From NCBI GenBank assembly GCA_023055355.1, contig JALJCS010000022.1:5875001-5939000 (forward strand): a stretch of 64,000 bases of DNA, read 5' to 3'. Positions within the stretch are counted from its first letter, which is position 1, and each line of letters begins with the position of its first letter. Source of the DNA: Agelaius tricolor (taxonomy: Eukaryota; Chordata; Aves; Passeriformes; Icteridae). This document shows, in pieces, positions 42,838 to 54,842 of this stretch. A program made the position numbers and the translations under genes. A model generated the notes under the pieces. The model was not told the DNA's origin, did no database searches, and was given only the letters and a program-made list of their open reading frames with translations.

Positions 42838-45800
42838 CTTCCTCAGCCAGCAGCTTCAGGCATCCCCATGTCGCCAGCAGGCCACCTCTCCCCTCCTCAC
42901 CTGCAGGAGAGCCAGCCTTGCCCTGGGTGAAAGGCAGCAGTTTAACAGGAAACAGCAAGCAATGCTGAAGAACAGAGAAGTTACATGTTTGTGGCTTTGC
43001 TGTTTTGCTTCTGTTTCCAGCTGTCCAGAGTTAGGCTCCTGCCTGCTTTGCCCTTGTGAGGGAGGCCGTGACCTCCAGCACCACAGGGACCTGGGTGCTT
43101 TGCACAGCTGCAGCCCTGTGGCAGCCACATCTCCCTGTGAACCCTTCTCCAGCCTTGTGCAGAGGTGTAAAGGGATGGTGGAGGGAGGTGAGATGGAGCA
43201 AGGAGGGTGTTGAGCTCAGGCTGTGGGATGGGCATGGTGGCTTGTCCAAAGACCCCGCAGCCAGGGCGGGCCAGTGGGTGGCTGCAGAAGTGCTGAGCAT
43301 GGCAGCGGTGTCGCCTGCCAAGCTCCCTCAGCCTCACTTCCCCTGGGCTCTGTGAGGCCAATTACCAATTCACAGAGCCTGTTTTCAGCACAAACAGGGC
43401 CTTCAAAGAGTTGGGAGCCTTTCTGGTTTTGATTTCTTTTTTTTTTTAATGCCCTCCTAAAAAAAATGAAAGCAGAAAGAACCATGCTTAAAAGTCAAGT
43501 AGATAATTGTTTCTAACATGAATTTCAAACATTATCTCTTCCTCTGGGCAGATATTTCTGGGTCAGTTACCAACTGACTGCCCAATGGCAAACTGAGATA
43601 CAATAACACCCATTTGAACTTGAATACATCCTCTCTAAAGTAACATTTAGAGGGGGTTTGGTTTGTTCTGTTTAATCACCCAACTTTTGGCAGTTTTCTT
43701 GCTGGAGGCTTTAGCCAGCTTTCATCTTTGATGCTGAGACTTGCCTGGCAGTGAAGCTGTAGGAGAAATCAGGTGGGTGACAAGAGAGGTGAGGTCCTGC
43801 AGTAGCCCTTGTCTGGCTGAGGTAAAGGGTCTGTGTGGGGAAGGTGTACTGTGTATGAGGAAGCAACCCAGAAAATGCCTTTTAATGTCTGAAGTGAAAC
43901 AAGATTCACAAATTGCATACCTATTGCAGTCTGGGATATATATTAACCAAGTCCCTCAGTTTACCTGGCTCTAAAATGGCAAAAACAGGAGATACATGAG
44001 ATGCAGTGGCACAGCTCATATTATCTGCAAAAAGCACGTTCAGAACCTCTGTGGCAGAATCAGTGTTGCCACAATGGTAGGAGATGAAATTCCACCTCCA
44101 GTCAGTCATCCCAAAATATATGTTTCTCACTGGATTTTCTGGGATATTTCTCGTTGAACCAACAATGCAGTTTAGTTCCCTGTCTAATGCATGAATTTTG
44201 CTTAAGCAGTTCATATTTTGCTTTTATGAACTTTTCCTCCTCTGCATCATGAGGGATGAAAAAGAACTTGTACTAGTGAAAAAACACTAAACAAAGTGGC
44301 TTCACCTCAAATGATTTAATTTTAAGAAATGATATTTTTCTTTGCCCCACCCTCTTTAAATTTTTACATGAATTTAAATTAATAGGCATCTTTCAGGTAT
44401 AGGCAATACACAGGTTGCCTATAATAATATATTTGCCATCCACAAATCTGATCACTTTTTAAAGCCTTCAGTTTAGCTAGAGAACACCTGCATCATAGAC
44501 AAGAACAGTACAGACCCCTCTGAACTTTGTCCTTTCTTCAAGCTACTCTGACCTGGGTAAATGAACTGAGGGATGCAGCTGACTCTCTGCCTCCTTCTGC
44601 CTTCAGATCCTCTCTGTTTCATTCACATTTTGCACAGTGTTTGTCACCTCAGGTTTCTTCCAAGTTTTTCCATTGTCCTGCATTTCATGAGGGTGGAGTA
44701 GTAGCATCATCTCCACTTCACATATTTGTAACCTGACTCAAAGGACCATTTTTGGGTTGAGTTTCACAAATGTGGAATATTTGATAAGGTTTTCATCAAA
44801 AGGGTCTGTTAGCAGTGAATATTTTCCAAGACCAACTGCTTCAAGGCAGCTGTGTCCAGCAACGAGGTCTGGCCTAGTAGAGGAGACCCAGTAATGTGGA
44901 AGACACAGGGACTGATTGTACAATATCAATTACTTTAATACCCTCATGGATTCAGTCCCTTTTACTTGGCTTGTGGCATCTTTGAACTTTGTACTAATTT
45001 ACATGTCGTTTTCCTGGGATTAAATGTCCAAGATTTCCAATGTCACCTTATGGCCTCAGGTGTCCCATTTGATGAGGGAAGGTGTTTCACAGCAAGAATT
45101 CATTCCAGGTGGACAGTAAATCTGTCCCAAAGCCAAAACAACTGGTAGCTACTGCTGAAAAATGTACCATGATCTTATTTTAATTTAATCCAGGAGGCAC
45201 ATTTAAAACAATGTTGGTACTGCATAAAATAACAAATTTTTTGTGTGCGTTAGAGAAGACAAAAGGAAGAGAAGTATAAATATTTCTATATGTTAGTTGT
45301 ATTTAAATATTGAAAGTTTCACTATTTTATATTAGTCCTTTGGATTTGGTCCAACCTAAACCTCATATTTACCCAATCTTAAATATTTTGGGGGGATTTT
45401 TTTTTTCTCCTGACTATAGCTGTCTATTTTTAGCAGTGATGTTGTTCTGGCTAGTTTTCTTTACCCTAACAGAGGTGACTCCACGGCACATTTCTTTTGA
45501 CAAAAACACACAAAACCAACACGGATCAGTTAACACAGATGACATCTTTAAACCTGAATACATTTTTTCACTATAAACGCCACCAGTCAACTTTCGTGTA
45601 GGTAGGTTTCCATTGTTAGTTGTCAAAGTCTTCTTGAGTGGATTTCCCACTGTGTCACTTTTGTGTGAGTCAAATCAAGATTATAGGTAACAGAGAAGAA
45701 AAAGAAAAAGAAGAGAAGGTTAGACCCTCATTTTAGAGTTTAAGAAAAATCTACCAGCAGGTTGCAGTTCGAGTTGGTAATATACATGAAAGGGGGAGTC

Positions 45801-46308
45801 CAAGCCGTGTCACAGGTATCACTATATTAGGCTTTCAGGAAAAAGCATACAAAACACATATTGTAGTGGTCACACACAGAGACATAAATTTAGGAACAAG
45901 ATCTGCCTTAGCTTGAACATAGTCAGCTCTGATAATAAGGAACAATGGACCGAAGCTATTATGAAACGAAACCCAGGTGCCAGAATGGAGGGAGCTTTTA
46001 GTTGAGTTCTCCTGGAATAAAAAAGTCTAACTTTTTTTTCAGACATATGTTGTCCTAAATTTTTCTGTTCTCACTTTAGAAGACAGCTGATTTTATTTGG
46101 GGTTTGATTAATGAGATGTTCCATGCTGAAATTTCCTGTAACAAAAAATTTATGAATTTTTTGTTTCATCTTTTCTGTCTTAAATAATTTCTTTTCATTG
46201 GGATTGAGGAAAATATGCTAAATTATGTCCTTTATCATATATACACAGTATCCAGAGTAGATTTCAGATAATTTGTAATAGTTTGGGTAGTTTCTACTCT
46301 TACATGCT
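42838..46308. other. 3' flank, no gene seen
   Basis: Several overlapping open frames occur at 42797-43485 in locally GC-richer sequence, on both strands, with no recognisable domain. I treat them as chance. Nothing else is identifiable. Confidence 0.7.
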
Positions 46309-46785
46309 ATCATACAGTGTCCTGAGTTGGAAGGGACCCACAAGGAACATCAAAGTCCAGCTCCAAGGACCACCCCTAGGATCACACCCTGTGCCTGAGA
46401 GCATTGTCCTAGTACTTCTTGAACTCTGTGAGGACTGCTGCTGTGACCACTGCCCTGGGGAGCCTGTTCCAGTTCCCAAACACCCTCTGGGTGAAGAACC
46501 TTTTGCCAATATCCAATCTAAGCCTCCCCTGACACAGCTTCAGGCCATTCCCTTGGGTCCTGCCACTGGTCACCACAGAGAAGAGATCAGTACCTGCCTC
46601 TCCTCTCCGCCTCATGAAGTTGTAGAATCATATGAGGTCCCTCCTCTGTCTCCTCCAGCTGAAGAAACCAAGTGCCCTCAGCCACACCTCCTACATCTTT
46701 CCCTCCTGACCCTACAACATCCTCCTATCCCTTCTTTGGATGCTTTCTAATAGGTTTATATCTTTCTTATATTGCAGTACTGTGG
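46309..46785 (-). mobile_element. CR1 LINE fragment, minus orientation
   Basis: The minus strand encodes a CR1 ORF2 tail: DIGKRFFTQRVFGNWNRLPR, then AVVTAAVLTEFKKY. The + strand shows the matching GGGGAGCCTGTTCCAGT and ATATCCAATCTAAGCC blocks. The element's 3' end is at the low-coordinate side (CAGTGTCCTGAGTTGGAAGG). It is 5'-truncated and carries no intact reverse transcriptase. Confidence 0.93.
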
Positions 46786-49700
46786 CTGGTGGAAAAATAG
46801 CTCTAGAATTGTGATATTCATTAACTCACGAGAAGCATGAGCATGAGAAGCTTGATTTATGTCAAAAAGCATTTGTTTGACACTTTCTCCTGACCTGTGT
46901 GGGAGGTCAACGGGCTGCTGAGATGTGTCTTAGAAAGCTGCAGGACTGGCAGAGCAGAAACCTTCAGTGGAATATGAAGAGTCACACATATAAGACAGAG
47001 GCAAAGTCCAGGTTGTCTGAGGTACCCAATGATGTCACACCTCCAGCTGTGAAATTTGCAGGTAAGTGTGACTTTCCTCTCATTCTGGGTTTGAGAGATA
47101 CATGCATTTGTCTTTGGTCATACTGAAGGCCTTTTTGCTAAGGTGATTATCTTACATGACATCTGATGAATAAACCAGTTTAAGATGAGAAAATTTTGTT
47201 TACTTTTGTCTTAACCAGAGACCAAGAACTTTCAATGAAACCAGAGCTTCTGGTCCTCTTGAAATAAGCATGATGTGTCCATACCATGAGCCACTGCACT
47301 TCACAGGCTTTTGTCTAGAAGCCTGAACATTATGGGAAACCACCTCAGGGATTTAATATTGTGAAGTAATATTCTTTTGACTCAAAGGACCAGTCAGAAT
47401 ATGGACTGCTGAGATAAACAAGGCGGGGCTAGACTTATTTTAGGTCAAAGAGGGCTTCTCTCCCCTGTAGAATCCATGGCAAATAGTATATTTGCATCAG
47501 TTTTAGTCAGCAAAAGGTTAATAGTAGTAAGCATGAATATTTTGGCATATTGTGCAGAACATACAAATATTCAAGGGTGTTTGTACTGAGGCTTTTGGCT
47601 GGACCTCTATAAAGATACAAGCAAGAAGCCAAACATATGTTCTGGTGTTCTAGGCTTTGATTCTTAATCATGTTCTATGCTTGAATTCAGAGGTTTGCTT
47701 TGGGACCATCTCCAGTGTGAGAAAATATGACAGAGAAATCAAACACAGAGGTTGTGCATAGCAGTGTGGTGTTCCTACGTGAAGGGGAGCTTTTGTAAGC
47801 ACTAACATTATTCTTCTTTTGACAGCAGCCTCACATTTTCCCTTGGTTTATCTTAACAGGGAATAACCCCTAAGACAGGATATCTCTGGGCACTACAGAG
47901 AAGTGCTTTTTGAAGGCAAAGGAAATATTGTTGCAGGGGTGAGCCTCACATCTCTTTGGCAGTTAACAATCCTATAAATACCACTGCTGAGTGCAGTGTG
48001 TGTCCATGGCTGGTCTCAAGTGTAGCTGTAGTGCCTGTCTTGTGGCACAGGAATCTCTCTTCCTCCAGGAGCATGTTTCCTAGCCTTGCTAATACTTGGC
48101 TCTCATAAACAGACTAAACCAGACAGGCCATTTAGAAAGCACTGGCTGGGCATGTAGACCAGGTAATATGTCACAGCATGGGTAAAATTTGATATCAGCT
48201 GTGACAAAGAATGAAATAGGAAAGCTTCCCAGAAACAGAAAAATATGGAAATTAAGGTTTTGGGATGGGTTTGGATTTGCTTTAACCTGACATTATGCTC
48301 TTACATTCCTAAGAAATTTCTCAGGAATGGCCTCCATATTTTTTCAAGGCATCACCCTTTTACCCATTCTGTTTACCAGGAAAGAGTGCTTACTTGTAAG
48401 CTGGACTTTCCTTTTTTTTACTCTTTTCTATCCAGAAATGTTCTTCCTCCTTAATTTTTAATTTTCTTCTTAATAATTTAAAATACCCAAATAAAAAGTC
48501 AATCAGTATATGAAGAAATGCAAAAATTAACTGAACCTCATTGTCTAATTCTAAAATACATTTCATCTCCATTGTAACTTTTTGCACTTTGGTAGTTCGG
48601 TAATTATAAGGGAATGTACTTCATTGGGTAGATCTCATATCTGATATATCTGCAGAGGAAAAGCCATGAAGTCAATGGAAATATCTCAGTAACCTGAGGT
48701 CAAGCTGTAATTTCCTGAGAAAACAGAAACTTGGGTTTTTTTCTTCCAATCAGTCTTGTCATCTCTTCTTCCTGCCATGTGCAACTCCATTTTCCAATGC
48801 ACATTTCTGTCTTATGACCGCTTGAGGCACATGGTAGGTGTGAAAAGCTGATCTATCAGCTGTTGAAGCCAATGGATTTTGATCACAGCTTGCTTTACAT
48901 TGGAATCTAAATTGCTCTTTCTGCAGAAAACGTCGCGAAATATTGGTAAGAGGAAAATGGACCTGAATTCAGGCAACACCCTACACTAACTGTGAACACT
49001 GAGAGCAAAAGGGCAGCAGCAAGAACAACATCATCCATGGGCCAACCTGCAAGATAGTTAAACCAGAAATAGCATGGGGCAAAAAAGAGGCCAATTAATT
49101 CCATCAGAAGGATGTCATCTAGCAGTTCAAGACAAGAAGGACACTCTGTATGAAATGGAGATGAATGTGGTAGTCTGCCAATCTATCACAATCTTCGTTT
49201 ATTAAAGATGCTTATTAGTATCTTATATTTCAAATTAAATATTTATAGTTCTGTTAATAGAATGCGGAAAGGAGGCCTGTTCCAGAGTTTCATCTGTACA
49301 AGGAGTTGTCCACTGTTGTAAATTAGATCAGTGAAGCTCGGAATATTTGTGCTTGCAGCCCTGTCATCATTTTTATTTCGGGGCTGCAGGTTGGTGTGGC
49401 AGCTGAGCTACCTGTAGGCATGTTGCTCTCCTCCCCATGAATGTGTGCACCTCTTACTTTCCTGCAAAGCGTTTTTTTCCCTGCATCAATTGTTTTGGAC
49501 TTCAACAATTCTCTTAAGGGATCTGTGTTTTAGCCTCCATGGCTGGCAGGCCAGTGCTGTTATTCCCGTTCTCCCACATGGAGACTCCTGCGGCTTTTAA
49601 AGGACATGCAGAGAAGCAGTGCCAGCTTTGTGAATATATAGCCCCACCATTCTTATTAGATTCCATGAAAGATGAGAATAGGCCCTTTGATGCTTTCAGT

Positions 49701-52518
49701 GAGTGCTGAAGCCTTTAGCAATGTTGTGAAAGGTCGTTGGAGAAGAGCTGGGGGGGACAGATTCAACTGGTACTCATGGGAATGGTCCTTGGGATGTGGA
49801 ACTAGTCTGGGAGAAAATGTGAAAACAGAAGTGATTTATATTGAAATGAGGGTTATGAAGACAGCAATGACCACTGAAACATACACAACAATAACTCAGA
49901 ACAACCTCTCTGGCACACTCTGCTGTGCCATCTTTTTAACCCTGGAGGAGGTGACTAGGAAGAGAGATTTAGAGCAGATCTGTGGGACTGATATGAGTGA
50001 ACGGATCTGACTTCTATCTAGGTGCTCCTGGGTTCTCATCAGCCCCTTTCAAGGCGTGAGGGAAACCATCTCGGTCCTCTGTGATCTGCTCCCTGGGATA
50101 CAGATAGCAGGACAAAGCAGTCATTCTCTTTTTCTCCCATGGTAAGTGGTCTCTGCCCTTTTGATATTAAATATATGGGGTCTTTCCAGAAGGGTAGTGT
50201 GAAATGTCAAAGAGATAATGTATTTAAGCATTCATCTAGTTTGCAACCATTTTATGCCCACCACACAAAGACATAGAAGGCTTCTCACTCATTTCTCTGC
50301 ACTCATCATGCTGCCATTGTGGGACCAGAAGATAATGAGATGAATAGGAAGCATTTCCTCAGCATGAGCGATGTAGGAACATCATTATTAATGTTCGTAC
50401 AAAATATCCCATCTCTACATGATGTCTACATATCTGAGATACAGCCCTCTGCCAGATATAAAAAACCATGCCCATCCAACAGTGATCTGTTACTTAATGG
50501 AAAGTCTGCTCAAATTTCAGTTTAAATTGCATTTATTATTTATGTCTCAAGTACAGAGAATACTGAATATGTCTTCCCCTTATAGTGTTAGGGGATTAGT
50601 AGTTCCCATTTAAACAGACAGATATTGGCCCAGAAGGATGTTGAACATGTCCATATTCAATATTTAAAAATTGCAAAAACCCTTTGAAATCAGTGCAAAG
50701 AAATGATAACGAAGTAGCCTTTTCTGTACATACTGAGGTGCTAATTTTCATGTGGTTGGGGTCAGCACCTGCAGCCCTGCTCCCAGTCACCAGTGCTTTT
50801 CCCTCTGGCTCCTGGTGGGTTGAGTGAGTGCTCCTCCTGGGTGAGTGTGCCAGCCTGAGGGCAGAAGCTGTAGGGATGGGGTTCAAAGGGATGTACAGGG
50901 CTGGACACACACATGGTGGTGTTGGAGGTGATGCACTCCTGCAAGTAAACCTTACACTAGATAACAATATTCTGATTTTGGTAATCTTTTTCTCTTTGTG
51001 GCTTGCCTGCTAGCAGGGATAGTTTTCAACAGGGTATTGAGGTGACACATTTACTCGTTAATTTCTGACTTTTTTGACCTGTGATTTGATCACAAACAAC
51101 TCACTGAACATGTTCAGTGCTCAGCAACCCACGTGTGGCATCTCTTGTCCTTGCTTGTCTGGGTCGCCCATTGCACTCCAGATCTCACTGGCACAGTGAA
51201 TCCAGGTGTTTGAATAATTCAGCACCAAGACACTTGGGCCTAGCTGACAAACGTTGTGTCTTAGGTTGCTTTTTCCTAAAGCCTTGGAACAATGCAGTTT
51301 GTCTTCTCACACTAATTCATTCATATTCATATTTTCATAGTAGACATTTTGAATGCTTTAGTTAAAGCTGTACCCAGAAGTACATACTGGAACAGATGGG
51401 AGAAAGAGCTAGGAATTTTCATGATATTTTACGGGTTGGACAACAACCACAACCTGATCCAACAAATTTTCTTGTTCTCAAACATTTTATTGTCAATACA
51501 CTCCTCAGGAATGTACTCAAGAGTTGTTCGGGGACATGGAAAAATATTTACCTCAGCCTTCCACAATTTATTACTTATTGTTTGAAAAAGTTGCCTCCTT
51601 TCTGTGCCAACATTTATCATCTTGGGAACACACTGGAATATAGCAGTGATATTAAACAATAATGTGCTCTTTGCTGGGATAAAATAATATTGCTGAGCCA
51701 CTGCAGAGGAAGCCAAAAACCACATGTGAAATAGTTCTTTTGGAAGGGCAAAAAGTCTCAACGTTTGTTAGCAAATAACTTAGCTAGTGGTGCAGACATC
51801 AAATGGCTTCGGCAGCACTTGCAAAGCTATTCTGAATATGCATTTTCCCAGGGGTGCTGGGGCACAAAGCCACTGTAATGAAGGTTAGAAATGTAAGAAT
51901 CCTGCACCAGTAAAATGTAATAATACAAAAAAACCCCAAAAACAACAACTTGCAGAAGATATAGGGGAAGAAATTATAGACTGTGAGTCTTTCAGCAATC
52001 CATATTAATTTAATTTTTATTTGCATGGCCCTGAATGAGACACTGCTTTAGTGTCTGGGTGGAGGTGGTTGTTCAAACTTCTTTTTTCCATATTCACCCT
52101 GGCTGGAGAGGGAGGGATTGCCACCCCTCTCCTCCAGTTGTTCAGCTGCTTTCTTAGCTGAACATGCATTTTTCTCCCCACAACCCCCAAAGCAGTCTAA
52201 TACTTTCTCTTGTGCAGTGGGTTGTGTGTGGTGAAGGTTTCCCATACAAAAAAAGCACAGCTGCAAATGCAGCATTCTTTAGATATTTCCCTAAAATGCC
52301 TCTTTGCTGAGTTGCTGATGGAATACTTGGTGGGAGCTACATAGTCCTGTGTGCTTAATAAAATTCATGTCCTTGAGGACTTCCTCACTGTCTAGTTGTG
52401 CCTGCCTATAAGCTCCTGTAGGACACCCAGTAATTGCAGGGGAGGAGACACCATCTTCAGTGCAGTGTCTCAATGCAGCCTGCTAGAGAAAGCCCTTAAA
52501 TCCTCCTCCATAACCCAT
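46786..52518. other. 3' flank, no gene seen
   Basis: AT-rich sequence with short open frames only. I see no exon-like unit, RNA gene or named repeat. Confidence 0.72.
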
Positions 52519-52978
52519 AAACCATAGAATTGTAGATTAATTTAGGTTGGAAAAGATCTCTAAGATCATCAGGTCCAACTGTTAACGCAGCACTTCTTTG
52601 TCCACCACTAATGCATGTCCCCAAGTGCCACATCTACAGATCTTTTAAATAATATCTCCAGAGATGGTGGCTCCACCACTTCCCTGTGCAGCCTGTTCCA
52701 CAGATTGGCAACCATTGTAGTGAGGAAATTTTTCCTAATATCCAATCTAAATCTCCACTGCTGTGCCTTGAGGCCATTTCCTCTTATCCTGTCACTTGTT
52801 ACCTCAGAGAAGAAACTGACCCCCACCTGACTACAACCTCTTTGCAAGTGGTTGTAGGGAGTGAAAAGGCCATCCCTGAGCCTCCTTTTCTCCAGGCTAA
52901 ACAACCCCTGCTCCCTCAGATGCTCCTCCTCAGGCTTGTGCTCCAGATTCTTCACCAGCTCTGTTGCCCTTCTTAGGG
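52519..52978 (-). mobile_element. CR1 LINE fragment, minus orientation
   Basis: The minus strand holds an uninterrupted 115-codon frame (52608-52955) ending like CR1 ORF2: [20 protein letters not shown], then [20 protein letters not shown]. The 3' end at the low-coordinate side reads AGGTTGGAAAAGATCTCTAA on the + strand. The open frame suggests a younger copy than its neighbours, but it is 5'-truncated and not mobile. Confidence 0.94.
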
Positions 52979-53894
52979 CTCATTGAGATCAATGCAATAC
53001 AACAATTAATGCCAGATGTGTTTTGGATCACCCCTCTCTTCTCAGTGGAGTTCAGCCCAATCAGCTGGGTGCCAGGAGCTCTGTGCCTGTCGTCAGCTGA
53101 ACCTGCACCCCCTAGAGGGCCATCCCTGCTTGGAGCCTCTGTGGGTCCCTCTGTGCTGCCCCAGGATCACAGGGCTGTGCAGTGACCTCAGCATGGAAGG
53201 GGCTGGGATTTTCCTGGCAGTTAGTGGGGTGCAATTGCCCCATTTCAGCCAAGGGCTTTGAGTTCTGTACCTATTTTGGCACTACACAGGTATGTTATCT
53301 AACCTTCTAAAGACTCACCTGTCCTGTGGGTGCCTCTGTGTGCACCAAAGAACTTTTATTCCCTTTTGATATTTGCAAAGGGGTAAGAGGAGGGAAAGTA
53401 TCAGTACTGTGCCTGGAGGGAGAAGAAACAGCATTAGAAGGGATGGGTAAGCTGAAAGAGACAGAGCACTTCTCAAAAAAAGTATTAATAACTACTAATA
53501 AAGGCACATTTGAATACTGATTTTAGGTTGTGATGGATCCAAAGAGCCCTACATGCACTGGAATTGTCCTGGCCCACCTCTGAAGTGCTCCCACCTGAAG
53601 GGCAGGGTGCCCCAGTTTCTTAAAAGTTCGCTCTGGACTCTACACAGGATGTGAAACAAATCTTTGAACCCTGGGTGCTTTGCCCAACTCCTGTTCCTTT
53701 ATTAGAAGCCCAGAAGCCAGCATGGAATAAGCAGGGTAACAGTACAGCACGGCACATTTTTATAGCAAGGCCAAATCTTTATTATGCTTCTTGGCCCAGT
53801 TTAGTGGAGAACACTGCTGGGCCTGATTTCAGTTTTGATATCATACACCGAGGCTGCAGACCCTTAAGAGTACAAGCTGGAGAAAAGAACATAG
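52979..53894. other. 3' flank between CR1 fragments
   Basis: No gene seen. Bases 53040-53170 are locally GC-richer with overlapping open frames of no recognised family. Confidence 0.7.
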
Positions 53895-54235
53895 AAAATG
53901 TTAGGAATGAGAAAAGGCCATTCAACACATTGATGCTTGTCTCTTGTAATACAGCGTTTCCCCCAGGATAGCATCTAATTGCTTCTTGAACGAGCCCACT
54001 GTCTTTGCCTCAACAACCTTGCCCAGTAGGCCATTCCAAACATTTATTATTCTTTGAGTGACAAAGCACTTCCTTATGTCTCCTCTGAATTTGTTTTTTG
54101 AACTTCCATTTATGCCCCCGATCCTGTCATCTGTGCTGTATCAAAAGTAGTAACATGCATTGATATTATCCATTCAGCTAAGATTTTTGTATACTTCTGT
54201 TAGACCCCCCTTAAATGTCTTTTTTTTTTTTTAAG
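53895..54235 (-). mobile_element. Older CR1-like LINE fragment, minus orientation
   Basis: On the + strand, TTGCTTCTTGAACGAGCCCA, then GCCTCAACAACCTTGCCCAG and AGGCCATTCCAAACATTTAT, then ACTTCCTTATGTCTCCTCTG form the reverse of a LINE ORF2 tail. It is more diverged than the CR1 copy at 52519 and has no open frame of note. The boundaries are approximate. Confidence 0.65.
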
Positions 54236-54762
54236 TTGAATAGATTGAGGGGTTTTTTCACCTTTCAGTAACTTCTACAATTTTATCCTGGAACCAAGTT
54301 GAGCAAAAATATTTGTTAAAGCCTGACTTACATTAGATCACACTGAATGGATGTATAAAGTCTACTGTAGAAACAGATTTAATTTTTTTTCCCTCCCACT
54401 CTTTTGGACACTAAACTATAATTTAATCTTCCTGATGCTTGCATCTGGTTATTTTGGCAAAAGTTAACAAGGAAGACGGCAAGAATAAAAAGCTTGGTAT
54501 GAAATTTGGAAAAATCTGGTCTTTAATTTTTTTCATTTATACTATGGGCTTCTTCCCCACTTCTCTTTCCCCAAGTAGTGGTTTGGTTTTTTTAAGAGAA
54601 TTGCTTGTCATTTGGGATTTTCCATGTGATAGTGCTTTGCAGAATCTATATGAAGAAATGTCAGAATACATCTGTGATCTCCCCAAAAGCCACTGAACCA
54701 AGCAGTCACAGGTTCAGCCCTCATTCACTTCCACAGCCAAGGTGAATAGTTCATTACCTTTT
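54236..54762. other. 3' flank, no gene seen
   Basis: AT-rich sequence between two old LINE fragments. Nothing identifiable. Confidence 0.7.
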
Positions 54763-54842
54763 TGGATGACATTCCAGGGCATGTGTTATGCAGGAGGCCA
54801 GAACTGATGATCTAATGGTCCCTCCTGGCCTTAAAAAAATAT
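54763..54842 (+). mobile_element. Old CR1/L3-like 3'-end fragment, plus orientation
   Basis: GGCCAGAACTGATGATCTAA followed by TGGTCCCTCCTGGCCTTAAA is typical of the 3' end of an ancient CR1/L3-clade LINE in reptiles and birds. Only this short tail is recognisable. Confidence 0.6.

Noticed and set aside
42797..43485. Overlapping open frames of 90-138 codons on both strands
   Set aside because: They lie on both strands in locally GC-richer sequence with no recognised domain, exon structure or codon pattern.
46283..46750. 155-codon plus-strand open frame
   Set aside because: It is antisense to the CR1 LINE, whose true coding strand is minus.
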